Source of the DNA: Pirellulales bacterium
GTDB taxonomy: Bacteria; Planctomycetota; Planctomycetia; Pirellulales; Thermoguttaceae
Direction: 5' to 3'
Length of the DNA: 64,000 nt
Assembly: GCA_016928165.1 (NCBI GenBank)
Contig: JAFGLH010000262.1
Coordinates: 1 to 64,000 of the forward strand
The notes under the pieces are model-generated. The model searched no databases. It saw only the letters and a list, made by a program, of their open reading frames with translations, and had not been told where the DNA came from. Positions 37,387 through 46,376 of the stretch are shown here, one piece after another; position 1 is the first letter of the stretch, and each line of letters starts with the position of its first letter. A program made the position numbers and the translations under genes.

Positions 37387-40128
37387 ATGAGCAGCAAATA
37401 CGTATACTTCTTCGGCCCGCAGGAGACCGAAGGCGATGCGGCGATGAAAAACACCTTAGGTGGCAAGGGGGCGAATTTGGCGGAAATGGCGAAACTCGGA
37501 ATGCCCGTCCCCGCCGGCTTTACTATCAGCACCGAATTTTGCACGGCATACTTCGCCGAAGGGAGGCAGTTCCCCCAATCGCTCCGCGACGAGGTGGCCG
37601 CCGCCATGCGTAAGGTTGAAGCGGCGATGGGCATGACCTTCGGCGACCCACAGAACCCTTTGTTGCTCAGTTGCCGCAGCGGGGCCAGACAGTCGATGCC
37701 CGGCATGATGGAGACCGTGTTGAACGTCGGCCTCTCGTCGAAGACGATCCCCGGGCTGGTCAAGAAGACCGGCAACGAGCGGTTCGTCTACGACGCCTAC
37801 CGCCGCTTGATAATGATGTATTCCGACGTGGTCATGGAAAAGGCCGAGGACGTCGAGCCGGCCGAAGGCAAGGGCATCCGACTGCAACTTGAACACCTGA
37901 TGACGCGGGCGAAGAAGAACGCGGCCAAAAAACTCGGCAAGGCGGCAAAAGACGTGCTCGACACCGACCTGACCGCCGCCGATCTGAAGCGGCTCTGCCT
38001 CAACTTCAAGAAGAAGGTCCAAGAGGTGCTCGGCCGCGAGTTCCCCGACGATCCGCAGGAGCAGCTTTGGGGCGCGATTGGCGCGGTGTTCAAGAGTTGG
38101 CAGGGGCGGCGGGCGGTATCCTATCGAAAGATCGAGAACATTCCGGCGGAGTGGGGCACCGCCTGCAACGTGCAGAGCATGGTCTTCGGGAACCTGGGCG
38201 AGACGTCGGCCACCGGCGTGGCTTTTTCCCGCAACCCCGCCACGGGCGACAATAAATTCTACGGCGAATGGTTGGTCAACGCCCAGGGCGAGGACGTGGT
38301 GGCCGGCATCCGCACGCCCAACCCCTTGAACGAAGAGACCAAGAACCCGCAAAACAAACATCTTCCTTCCCTGCAAGCCGAATGGCCGGAACTCTATCGG
38401 CAACTCGATGAAATCCGCTCCAAGCTGGAACACCACTACAAGGACATGCAGGACATCGAGTTCACGATCCAAGACGGCAAGCTCTATATGCTTCAGTGCC
38501 GCAACGGCAAGCGGACCGGCACCGCCGCGTTGAACATGGCGATGGACATGTTGGAGGAGGGATTGATCGACGAGCGGACCGCCGTTACGCGCGTCCAGCC
38601 GGCGCAGTTGGACGAGCTGTTGCACCCGATCGTTGACGCCGAGGCGGAGAAGTCCACCGAGCCGTTTTTGCACGGACTACCGGCCGGCCCCGGCGGCGCG
38701 TGCGGCAAGATCGTCTTCACTTCGGCCGACGCCGTGGCCGCCGCCCGCAAGGGAGAGAAGGTAATCCTTGTCCGCGAAGAGACCAATCCGGAGGACGTGG
38801 AGGGAATGCGCGCCGCCGAGGGCATTTTGACCGCTCGCGGCGGCATGACCAGCCACGCCGCGCTGGTCGCCCGCGGCTGGGGCAAGTGCTGCATCGTCGG
38901 CGCGGGCGAGGCCAAGATCGAGGCCGCCGCGAAGAGGATGAGCGTCGGCGCCATAAAGCTCAAGGAGGGCGACCTGCTGACGCTCAACGGCACGAAAGGC
39001 TGCGCCTATCAAGGGGCGCTGAAGATGATCGACGCCACCGAGAACCCCCGCTTCCAGGGCTTCATGCGACTGGTCGATAAATTCCGCGACATGGGCGTGC
39101 GGACCAACGCCGACACGCCCGAGGACGCACGGGTCGCCCGTGGCTTCGGCGCCGAGGGGATCGGCCTGTTCCGCACCGAACACATGTTCTACGGCGCCGG
39201 CGCCGACGAGCCGCTGTTCCTGTTGCGGAAGATGATCCTCAGCAAGAACGTCGAGGAGCGCAAGGCGGCGTTGGACGAACTGTTCCCCTTCGTCAAGAAG
39301 AGCATGAAAGACACGCTGGAGGCGATGGACGGACTGCCGGTGACGATCCGGCTGTTGGACCCGCCGCTGCACGAGTTCGTCCCCCAAGACCCGAAGAACC
39401 GGAGCGCGCTGGCCAAGGCGTTGGGCATCAGCCCCGCCCAGATCAAGAAGCGCGGCGAGGCGCTGCACGAGACCAACCCGATGATGGGCCATCGCGGCGT
39501 CCGGCTGGGAATCACCTATCCGGAAGTGACCGAGATGCAAGTCCGCGCGATCGTCGAGGCGGCCGCCGAACTGAAAAAGGACGGCCGCTCGCCGAAGCCG
39601 GAACTGATGGTCCCGGTTACCTGCGACGTCAGCGAACTGGACGTTACGAAGGTCGTTTTCGATAAGGTGAAGAAGGAGGTCGAGGAGCGGATGGGCATCG
39701 CGGTCGATTGCCTCTACGGCACGATGGTCGAGATTCCCCGGGTCTGTCTGCTGGCGGACAGAATGGCGAAGACGGCCCAGTTCTTCTCCTTCGGCACGAA
39801 CGACCTGACGCAAATGACTTTCGGATTCAGCCGAGACGACGTGGGCGGGTTCCTGCCCGATTATCTGGAAGACAACGTGCTCGAGGCCGATCCGTTCCAA
39901 ACGATCGACCAAAGCGGCGTGGGCCAGTTGGTCGAGATGGCGGTGGTCAAGGGGCGCTCGACCCGGGCCGACCTGAAGCTCGGCATCTGCGGCGAGCAGG
40001 GGGGCGATCCGGCCAGCGTCGAGTTCTGCTTCCGCACCGGCCTGACCTACGTCAGTTGCAGTCCCTACCGGGTGCCGATCGCCCGACTGGCCGCCGCCCA
40101 GGCCGCCATCAAGGCAAAAAAGAAGTAA
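37387..40128 (+). CDS. ppdK: Pyruvate, phosphate dikinase
   Basis: Interconverts pyruvate, ATP and Pi with PEP, AMP and PPi. The 913-residue protein has the full three-domain build: nucleotide-grasp (1-340; KNTLGGKGANLAEM, SCRSGARQSMPGMMETVLN, FSRNPATG), phosphohistidine domain with GGMTSHAALVARGWGK (His490), and the C-terminal PEP/pyruvate barrel (IGLFRTEHMF, FFSFGTNDLTQMTFGFSRDD, GICGEQGGDPASVEFC with the catalytic Cys). All key residues are present, and the length is slightly above the usual 875-880. Function could be glycolytic or gluconeogenic. Confidence 0.97.
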   Translation: MSSKYVYFFGPQETEGDAAMKNTLGGKGANLAEMAKLGMPVPAGFTISTEFCTAYFAEGRQFPQSLRDEVAAAMRKVEAAMGMTFGDPQNPLLLSCRSGARQSMPGMMETVLNVGLSSKTIPGLVKKTGNERFVYDAYRRLIMMYSDVVMEKAEDVEPAEGKGIRLQLEHLMTRAKKNAAKKLGKAAKDVLDTDLTAADLKRLCLNFKKKVQEVLGREFPDDPQEQLWGAIGAVFKSWQGRRAVSYRKIENIPAEWGTACNVQSMVFGNLGETSATGVAFSRNPATGDNKFYGEWLVNAQGEDVVAGIRTPNPLNEETKNPQNKHLPSLQAEWPELYRQLDEIRSKLEHHYKDMQDIEFTIQDGKLYMLQCRNGKRTGTAALNMAMDMLEEGLIDERTAVTRVQPAQLDELLHPIVDAEAEKSTEPFLHGLPAGPGGACGKIVFTSADAVAAARKGEKVILVREETNPEDVEGMRAAEGILTARGGMTSHAALVARGWGKCCIVGAGEAKIEAAAKRMSVGAIKLKEGDLLTLNGTKGCAYQGALKMIDATENPRFQGFMRLVDKFRDMGVRTNADTPEDARVARGFGAEGIGLFRTEHMFYGAGADEPLFLLRKMILSKNVEERKAALDELFPFVKKSMKDTLEAMDGLPVTIRLLDPPLHEFVPQDPKNRSALAKALGISPAQIKKRGEALHETNPMMGHRGVRLGITYPEVTEMQVRAIVEAAAELKKDGRSPKPELMVPVTCDVSELDVTKVVFDKVKKEVEERMGIAVDCLYGTMVEIPRVCLLADRMAKTAQFFSFGTNDLTQMTFGFSRDDVGGFLPDYLEDNVLEADPFQTIDQSGVGQLVEMAVVKGRSTRADLKLGICGEQGGDPASVEFCFRTGLTYVSCSPYRVPIARLAAAQAAIKAKKK

Positions 40129-40186
40129 CCGCGATGTTTGACAATAGCGGCGGCGGCAGCGATAATATCCGCTAAAAGGGGATGTT

Positions 40187-41194
40187 ATGAATCCGCGCGC
40201 CGCTGCTCTGATTGGATTGTTGCTGTGCGCACTGACGGCGCCCGTCGCCGGAAATCCGAGCGACGCTACGCCCTCGCTCGACGCGGTCAAATGGGCCGAC
40301 GGACCGGTCTCTTTCCAGGCCCTGCGTGGAAAAACCGTCGTCGTGCTCGTCTACGCCACCTGGTGTCCGAAATGCAACAAATGGTCCGGCGAATTGTTCG
40401 CTCAACTTATAAAAGCGATTGCCGACAAGCCGGTCGTCGTGCTGGCGATCAACGCCGACAAATCGCCGCACAAAATTAAAGAGTATCTTACGCAGAGAGG
40501 CTTTTTCGCGCCGAATGTGATTCACGGTTACGATCCCTCGATGCCCGGACGGCTGGGCTTCCAAAGCAATCTTTTTCTCTACGTCCAATATCGTCCCGAC
40601 GGCGCTCTTGGCGGGCGGGGCCAGGCCGGCTCGTACATAGCGGGCAGCGATCCGAAGCAATTCGTTCTGCCGGCCAAACTGGCCGCGGACAATGATCTCG
40701 GCAGCTTTTCACTGCTCAAGCCCGAGATGTCGGACGCCTTGAAACAAGCGATTTGGCCCTTGGAGATCGGCCGCTTGCCCGACGCCTCGTCGGTTGCGGC
40801 GGGGCAAAGACTGAGCCGCGAAGACCGCAAGGAGTTCGACGCCGCGCTGGAGAAACACCTGGGCGAAAAGCTCCGCTGCGTCGCCGAGTTGGCCAAGGGA
40901 ACGCCCATCGAGCAATTCGAGGCATACGACGAGGCGAATCGAATCGCCGCGCTCTTCAAAAACACCGAGCAGGGAAAGGAGGCCCGCCGCTTGGCCGCCG
41001 AGTTGGGCAAAGACAAGGATTTCCGCCGCGAGTTGGCCGCCAAGCGGGCCTATGATCGGGCGATGAAATCGGCCGCCGCGAAACCCAACCTTGGAGAGCG
41101 GATCGTCAAAGCCTTCATCAAACGCTTCAAAGGCACCTACTACGCCGAACTGGCCGAAAAGGAACTTGAGGGCGAGCGGCAAAAAGACAAATGA
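40187..41194 (+). CDS. Exported thioredoxin-like protein
   Basis: 335 residues: signal peptide (1-22), a thioredoxin-fold domain with the redox motif VYATWCPKCNKW (CPKC) at about 55-66, then PVVVLAINADKSPHKIKEYL and NVIHGYDPSM. The remaining half (about 170-335) is a charged helical region with no recognisable domain, containing LSREDRKEFDAALEKHLGEK. It would act as an extracytoplasmic disulfide/redox protein or sensor. gggg precedes the ATG. Its TGA overlaps the next gene's ATG by four bases, so it is coupled to the exported alpha/beta hydrolase. Confidence 0.8.
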   Translation: MNPRAAALIGLLLCALTAPVAGNPSDATPSLDAVKWADGPVSFQALRGKTVVVLVYATWCPKCNKWSGELFAQLIKAIADKPVVVLAINADKSPHKIKEYLTQRGFFAPNVIHGYDPSMPGRLGFQSNLFLYVQYRPDGALGGRGQAGSYIAGSDPKQFVLPAKLAADNDLGSFSLLKPEMSDALKQAIWPLEIGRLPDASSVAAGQRLSREDRKEFDAALEKHLGEKLRCVAELAKGTPIEQFEAYDEANRIAALFKNTEQGKEARRLAAELGKDKDFRRELAAKRAYDRAMKSAAAKPNLGERIVKAFIKRFKGTYYAELAEKELEGERQKDK

Positions 41195-42315
41195 AAATAC
41201 TATCCCTTGTCGTGCTATTCGTTGGTTTCGCGGCGACCGTCTCCGCAAGCCGGGAAACTCGCGCCGAGTCGTCGAACGAGACGGCGGCTACGACGGACCA
41301 CTCGCGGTTGATGGAATACATTTCGGCCGACGGCCGGTTGCTGCCGGTGCAAACGAAAGACGATTGGGATGCCCGTCGCCGACTGATCGTCGCCGGCATG
41401 GAAGAGGTCATGGGACCGTTGCCAAATAGATCGAACTTGCCGCCGCCGGAAGTGAAAACCCTCAAGCGTTTGGAAACCGATGATTTCGTCCGATACGAGA
41501 TCGAGTACCGCGCCGAAAAGGACGATTTGGTGCCAGCACTGTTGTATCTACCGAAAAATCGCCCGGCCGGGCGCAAGGCGCCGGCGATGCTGGCCCTGCA
41601 TCCAACTTCCAAGCATGGAAAAAAGGGGATCGCGATCGAAGACGGCGCGCCGCCGAATCGCGGCTACGCCACCGAGCTTGCCCGGCGCGGTTACGTCGTG
41701 CTGGCGCCCGACTATCCGACCTTCGGCGATTATCATTGGGACTTGAGCAAGAGCAACTACGCCTCGGGCACGATGCAGGGCATTTTCAACCACATTCGCG
41801 GCGTGGACTTGCTCTCGGCGAAGGAAGAGGTCGATCCGGAGCGGATCGGCGTTATCGGCCATTCCCTCGGCGGTCACAACGCGATGTTTGTCGGCGTCTT
41901 CGACAGGCGACTGAAAGTGATCGTTTCCAGTTGCGGCTGGACGCCGTTCCACGACTACTACGGCGGAAAACTCAACGGCTGGGCACAAGACCGCTACATG
42001 CCCCGAGTCCGCGAGAAATTCGGCTTGGACCCGGACCGCTTGCCCTTCGATTTCTACGAGGTGGCGGCGGCGTTGGCCCCCCGGGCGTTCTTCTCCGCCT
42101 CGCCGCTGCGCGACGACAACTTCGATGTACACGGGGTAAAGAAAGCCGAGCCGAAAATCCGCGATGTATATTCCCTGCTGGAAGCCGCCGATCGGCTGGA
42201 ATTTACCTATCCCGATTGCCCCCACGACTTTCCGCCGCCGGTTCGACTTGAAGCATATCGATTCATCGACCGCGCTCTGGGGCATGAAAAGAGGGAAAAT
42301 GGGGTTACGCAATAA
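41191..42315 (+). CDS. Secreted alpha/beta hydrolase (dienelactone hydrolase/acetyl-xylan-esterase-like)
   Basis: 374 residues with a signal peptide (1-20). The alpha/beta-hydrolase core shows PAMLALHPTSKHGK (oxyanion-hole strand), YVVLAPDYPTFGDY, RIGVIGHSLGGHNAMF (nucleophile Ser in GHSLG), a probable acid in SPLRDDNFD and the catalytic His in YPDCPHDFPP. This set resembles the planctomycete family of exported esterases used on acylated polysaccharides (abhydrolase_7/DLH-like). It is coupled by a 4-nt overlap to the thioredoxin-like gene, suggesting shared export and disulfide formation. Confidence 0.85.
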   Translation: MKILSLVVLFVGFAATVSASRETRAESSNETAATTDHSRLMEYISADGRLLPVQTKDDWDARRRLIVAGMEEVMGPLPNRSNLPPPEVKTLKRLETDDFVRYEIEYRAEKDDLVPALLYLPKNRPAGRKAPAMLALHPTSKHGKKGIAIEDGAPPNRGYATELARRGYVVLAPDYPTFGDYHWDLSKSNYASGTMQGIFNHIRGVDLLSAKEEVDPERIGVIGHSLGGHNAMFVGVFDRRLKVIVSSCGWTPFHDYYGGKLNGWAQDRYMPRVREKFGLDPDRLPFDFYEVAAALAPRAFFSASPLRDDNFDVHGVKKAEPKIRDVYSLLEAADRLEFTYPDCPHDFPPPVRLEAYRFIDRALGHEKRENGVTQ

Positions 42316-42521
42316 CAACTGAACAGCGGTTAATAAACCGCAAACGGCCGGAGAACGCCCCCCAAAAAAGTCTAATTTTTCCCACTTCTCAAAGCAAACC
42401 ACTTCCCGTTTGGAAAAACTGGTCTTTTCCCGGTGGGCGGAATTTGGTACTAACCCGCCCGATTGTATTGCCGCAGGGAGTCTTTTCTCTGGAATCTAAC
42501 CCCTCCGCAAGGGGACTCGCT

Positions 42522-44441
42522 ATGAAATCACTACTGGTGCGCGTCGGGGCGTTGGGTGGTCTGTTTCTACTTGGTTGGATAGCCATCGCGCAGGCACAAC
42601 GGGGCGGAGAACCGGTGGAAGGTCGATCGACCGCCGATTCGACCGCAGTTGCCTCCGACTACCGTTCACCGAGTCCGTCGTCAAAGCAACGGAATGTGAA
42701 TCCATTGCGCGCGCCGGCTTCTGCGCCCCCGTCTTCGGATATTCCGGACGCCGAGCCGGATTTGGGCCGTCCGACGGCCGATCCCTTCGGGCTGCACAAC
42801 CAATATCCGGTGAAGCCGACTTCGGCCGAAGAGCCGGCGTCCGCCGGGCCAAACCTTGTTCCGATAGAGGCGCCGGTGCGGCCGGAAAATCGATACTCGG
42901 CCCCGCCCCCCGCGGAGGCCGCCGTTTCGGCGGAGCGGGAACCGGCGCCGTTTCAGGCCGATCCATACGCCATGCCGGCCAATATCACGCCAATGTCTCC
43001 GCCGGGCGGTTTTGCCGAGCGGGCGCCGACCGACGCCGAAGGGACCGGCCGACCGGGCAATCCCCAACTGGAAGGCATCCAAAGTCCGCAACTGACCGTT
43101 CATAAAGTAGCGCCGAAGGAGATACAAGTCGGCAAGCCGGCCGCCTTCCGCGTCGTGGTCCGCAACATCGGCCAAGTCCCCGCCTGCGACGTCGAGGTCC
43201 GCGACCAAGTACCGCAGGGGACGCGGCTGTTGAAGACCGAGCCGCAAGCTAAAGCGGGTGTCGGCGGCGAATTGACTTGGACGCTGGGCACGCTTCAACC
43301 GGGCGAAGAGGCGGCTGTCGAAATGCAACTCATGCCCACCACCGAGGGTGAGATCGGTTCCGTGGCCGCGGTCCGTTTCGGCGCGGAGGCCACCGCCCGC
43401 AGCATCGCCACCCGGCCGCAACTGGTGCTGGAAACCGCCGCGCCGGAAAAGGTGCTGATCGGCGATCAACTGACGCTTTCGATCGTGGTTTCCAATCCTG
43501 GCACGGGCGTGGCGAGCGGCGTGGTTTTGGAGGAACGGATCCCCGCCGGATTGCATCACCCGGCCGGCAATGAACTGGAATACACCGTCGGCGACCTGAA
43601 GCCGGGCGAGAGCCGCAAGCTGGAACTGCCGCTTGTGGCTGATCGCGCCGGACGGATCGTCAATCTGTTGACCGCCCGCGGCGACGGCGATCTCCGCGTG
43701 GAAAACAAACGTGGTTTGGAGGTAATCGCTCCGCAACTGGACGTCGCCGTCGCGGGTCCGAAACGCCGCTACCTGGAGCGGCAAGCGACGTATCAACTGT
43801 CGGTGGCCAATTCCGGCACGGCCCCGGCCGAACAGGTCGAGTTAGTGGCTTCGTTGCCGGCTGGGTTGAAGTTCGTTAGCGCGAACAACGCCGGCTACTA
43901 CGAGGAAGCAACTCGCTCCGTGCATTGGCGGCTGGAGAAACTCCCCGCCCAGGAGGTCGGAAGCGTCGAGTTGGTGACCTTGCCGGTCGAGGCCGGCGAG
44001 CACGCCATCCGGCTCCGCGGCACGGCGGAAAAAGGGTTGGTCGCCGAGAAGGAACAACCGGTGCTGGTCGAAGGCATCGCGGCGATTCTCTTCCAGGTGG
44101 CCGACCGGGTCGACCCGATCGGCGTCGGCGGCGAGACCGCCTACGAGATCCGCGTGATGAACCAAGGCTCGAAAGCGGCCGCGAACGTGCAGCTTGCGGT
44201 CCTCTTGCCGCCGGAGCTTCAACCGGTGTCCGCCGAGGGGCCCGCCCGACACGCCGTGGAAGGGAACCACGTCTTTTTCGAGGGGCTTGCCCAACTGGCG
44301 CCCAAGGCCGAAACCGTCTATCGCGTCCGGGCGAAGGCCCTCCGCCCCGGCGACCTGCGGGTCAACATGCAACTGAAGAGCGACGACATGCAAAGCCCTG
44401 TGACCAAGCAAGAGAGCACGCGGGTCTACGCCGAAGAGTAG
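42522..44441 (+). CDS. Exported DUF11-repeat surface protein
   Basis: 639 residues: signal peptide (1-26, VGALGGLFLLGWIAIAQAQ), a Pro/Ala/Ser-rich linker (about 30-185), then about four immunoglobulin-like DUF11 repeats. Repeat openings are LTVHKVAPKEIQVGKPAAFR, LVLETAAPEKVLIGDQLTLS, LDVAVAGPKRRYLERQATYQ and ILFQVADRVDPIGVGGETAY; each continues with a 'V-x-N-x-G' strand and an 'L-P-x-G-x' strand. Such proteins are envelope or extracellular structural components in planctomycetes. agggg precedes the ATG at 42522. It is transcribed alone, and the convergent vapC remnant ends 16 bp after its stop. Confidence 0.83.
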   Translation: MKSLLVRVGALGGLFLLGWIAIAQAQRGGEPVEGRSTADSTAVASDYRSPSPSSKQRNVNPLRAPASAPPSSDIPDAEPDLGRPTADPFGLHNQYPVKPTSAEEPASAGPNLVPIEAPVRPENRYSAPPPAEAAVSAEREPAPFQADPYAMPANITPMSPPGGFAERAPTDAEGTGRPGNPQLEGIQSPQLTVHKVAPKEIQVGKPAAFRVVVRNIGQVPACDVEVRDQVPQGTRLLKTEPQAKAGVGGELTWTLGTLQPGEEAAVEMQLMPTTEGEIGSVAAVRFGAEATARSIATRPQLVLETAAPEKVLIGDQLTLSIVVSNPGTGVASGVVLEERIPAGLHHPAGNELEYTVGDLKPGESRKLELPLVADRAGRIVNLLTARGDGDLRVENKRGLEVIAPQLDVAVAGPKRRYLERQATYQLSVANSGTAPAEQVELVASLPAGLKFVSANNAGYYEEATRSVHWRLEKLPAQEVGSVELVTLPVEAGEHAIRLRGTAEKGLVAEKEQPVLVEGIAAILFQVADRVDPIGVGGETAYEIRVMNQGSKAAANVQLAVLLPPELQPVSAEGPARHAVEGNHVFFEGLAQLAPKAETVYRVRAKALRPGDLRVNMQLKSDDMQSPVTKQESTRVYAEE

Positions 44442-44456
44442 AATGCAAAGGCCGGT

Positions 44457-44897
44457 CTACGGAGCGAGGACTTCGATTTCATCAAAAGGGCGAAAATCGG
44501 AGTGATTCAGCGTATATATCTTGCGTACGCCGTTGCCGAGCATTGCCGCAACCAATTGCACGTCAAAAGCCGCCCCGCGTGTCGCTGGGCATCGTCTCAT
44601 CAAAGCGACCCAACGTTCCACTAGATCGACCGGCGTCGGCAACAGCAACAAGCCGGTCATCGAGATAAAGCGTTCGATGGCGTCAAGGGCCTCTGCCGGC
44701 CGACGCGGTGGAGAAATGCGACGATCATCTGTGACCACAGCATAAAATTCCACCAAATTTTGCGGCACTACACAGAGCTTGATTTCTCCCGCCTGGGCGC
44801 TGTCCAGCAAGGATCGTGAATGTTAATGATGCGGAGAATCCCGCAGCACGGCGTACACCAGCACGTTTGTGTCTACCAGCGCGAGTTCATCGGACAT
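44457..44897 (-). pseudogene. PIN-domain (VapC-type) toxin with in-frame TAA codon
   Basis: Read from ATG at 44897, the frame gives MSDELALVDTNVLVYAVLRD then SPHH and a TAA (44825-44823, codon 25). It then continues in the same frame (HSRSLLDSAQAGEIKLCVVP, EFYAVVTD, AFDVQLVAAMLGNGVRKIYT) to a TAG at 44459-44457, 146 codons without the final stop. The PIN-domain acidic residues are all visible: D of DTN, E of LVEFYAV, D of AFDVQL and D of NHSDF. Only the single nonsense codon prevents a full toxin; a TTG-initiated C-terminal fragment lacks the first acidic residue. The start overlaps the antitoxin stop by 11 nt. Confidence 0.82.
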
Positions 44898-45072
44898 CTT
44901 CATAAAGCTCCCTGCGAGTCAAATCGCCGATCACTTTTCCCGGCCAGATGGGCAAATCCACCGGCGGACGGGGATTTACCGGAGTATGCACTTGCTCTCG
45001 CACCGCCTTGACGACAACTTCCAACGATCGCACTACCGGCTCGGGCAATCCCTCCACGTTAATCGTTTTCAT
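44887..45072 (-). CDS. VapB-like antitoxin
   Basis: A 61-residue protein starting MKTINVEGLPEPVVRSLEVV, a short DNA-binding beta strand and helix as in RHH/VapB antitoxins, followed by a Pro-rich toxin-wrapping tail (TPVNPRPPVDLPIWPG) and VIGDLTRRELYEDVR. The tail pattern 'LP.WPG...G.L.R..IY.D' is common in antitoxins partnered with PIN toxins. Its TGA lies 11 nt inside the vapC frame. The start at 45072 is the only ATG consistent with the fold; longer upstream starts add unrelated sequence. Confidence 0.75.
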   Translation of the reverse strand: MKTINVEGLPEPVVRSLEVVVKAVREQVHTPVNPRPPVDLPIWPGKVIGDLTRRELYEDVR

Positions 45073-45270
45073 GCCTGCCACCTCGTTCTGATTATTTCGG
45101 ACCAACACAGGCAATCCAGACGACCTGTCATCAACAGAATACAGGCGCGCATTGCGACGGTCAATCATATTTTGGGAGAGCCAATAATTCTTGGCGCGTT
45201 CGTTTCAATGCGTTGCTGGATTATTTGCCACACCCCATATTTGTCGGAGGTTCAGCACCTTTGTTGCGTA

Positions 45271-46296
45271 TCATTTCCGTTCAGAAAGCTCTTTCCACCG
45301 CAGCGATTGAAAGACTTTTTCCTTCCCGTCGATAACGCGGACGATCAACGCTGCCGCGTCAGGCTCATCCTCGATCAATTTCAATCCATCCTCGGGGCCA
45401 AGCACGCAGAGGGCCGACGAATGCGCGTCGGCGGTCGTGCCGTTCTTGCACACCACGGTCACGCTCATCCGCCCGGTCAAAGCCACTCCGGTCCGCGGAT
45501 CGACAATGTGCGAATAGCGAACGCCGTCAATCACGGCGTGTTGACGCAGATCGCCGGAGGTGGAAACCGAGCGGTCGGCCAGCGACAAGTATTGGCGCGG
45601 CGGGGCATTCTCCACGGGCGAAGCGACGCCGATCCGCCACCCGACCCGATCCGGCGGCGGATCGCCCAGGCCGAGGTTGCCCCCGGCGTCGATCATCATC
45701 CGCTCGACGCCGCGTCGCCGCAAGACCTTCATCGCCTCATCGACGGCGTAGCCTTTGGCGATTCCGCCCAGGTCGAGCCGCATATCCGGCCGCATCAATT
45801 CGACCGTCCGGCGATCGGGGGCCAGCTTCATTAACCGATATCCGACCTTCGCCCGCGCCCTTTCCAACGCAACGGACGAAGGAAACTCCTTGGTGTGCCT
45901 GGCGTTGCGCCATAGCTTGACCAGCGGTCCGACGGTTGCGTCAAACGCCCCCCGCGAACGCCGGGCGATCTCCTGGCTACAGAGCAACACTCGCCACAGA
46001 TCGTCGCTGACATGCACTGGGTGCCCCTCCGAGGAACTATCGCAGAGCCGCCGCAGCTCGCTGTTTGGGTCATAATCGCTGAGAATGGCGTTTAGCTCGT
46101 GAAAACGAGCGAAAACGGCCCGCGCGGCCTCGCTGGCGACGCGCTTGTCGCTTGTGTATAATACGACCCTGACGGGCACGGCCATTTCGACTTGCGTAAA
46201 CTCGAACCGCTCGAGCGCCGCGACCGGCGAAACGGCCGTCAGCCCCAGACTGACTAGAGTAGCCGCACTCAACCAACCCTTTGATATACCTCTCAT
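45271..46296 (-). CDS. apbE: FAD:protein FMN transferase (ApbE)
   Basis: Attaches FMN covalently to target proteins such as NqrB/NqrC or RnfG-like subunits, outside the cytoplasmic membrane. 341 residues with a signal peptide (to about residue 28), then ApbE motifs: [68 protein letters not shown] and the C-terminal [11 protein letters not shown] and [12 protein letters not shown] (metal-binding DA). All key residues look intact. No flavoprotein target (nqr/rnf) is in the window. Divergent from the FGE-like gene. Confidence 0.93.
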   Translation of the reverse strand: MRGISKGWLSAATLVSLGLTAVSPVAALERFEFTQVEMAVPVRVVLYTSDKRVASEAARAVFARFHELNAILSDYDPNSELRRLCDSSSEGHPVHVSDDLWRVLLCSQEIARRSRGAFDATVGPLVKLWRNARHTKEFPSSVALERARAKVGYRLMKLAPDRRTVELMRPDMRLDLGGIAKGYAVDEAMKVLRRRGVERMMIDAGGNLGLGDPPPDRVGWRIGVASPVENAPPRQYLSLADRSVSTSGDLRQHAVIDGVRYSHIVDPRTGVALTGRMSVTVVCKNGTTADAHSSALCVLGPEDGLKLIEDEPDAAALIVRVIDGKEKVFQSLRWKELSERK

Positions 46297-46376
46297 CAAT
46301 CATCCCGCCGCAAGTTGTTGGTTGCGTTTTCGATCCGCGTCGGGCGCCGCCGATATTACAACGGAGCGAACTGCAT

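Noticed and set aside
42326-42341. Terminator after the esterase gene (gcggtt-aata-aaccgc)
   Set aside because: Only six base pairs and no T tract; not strong enough to list.
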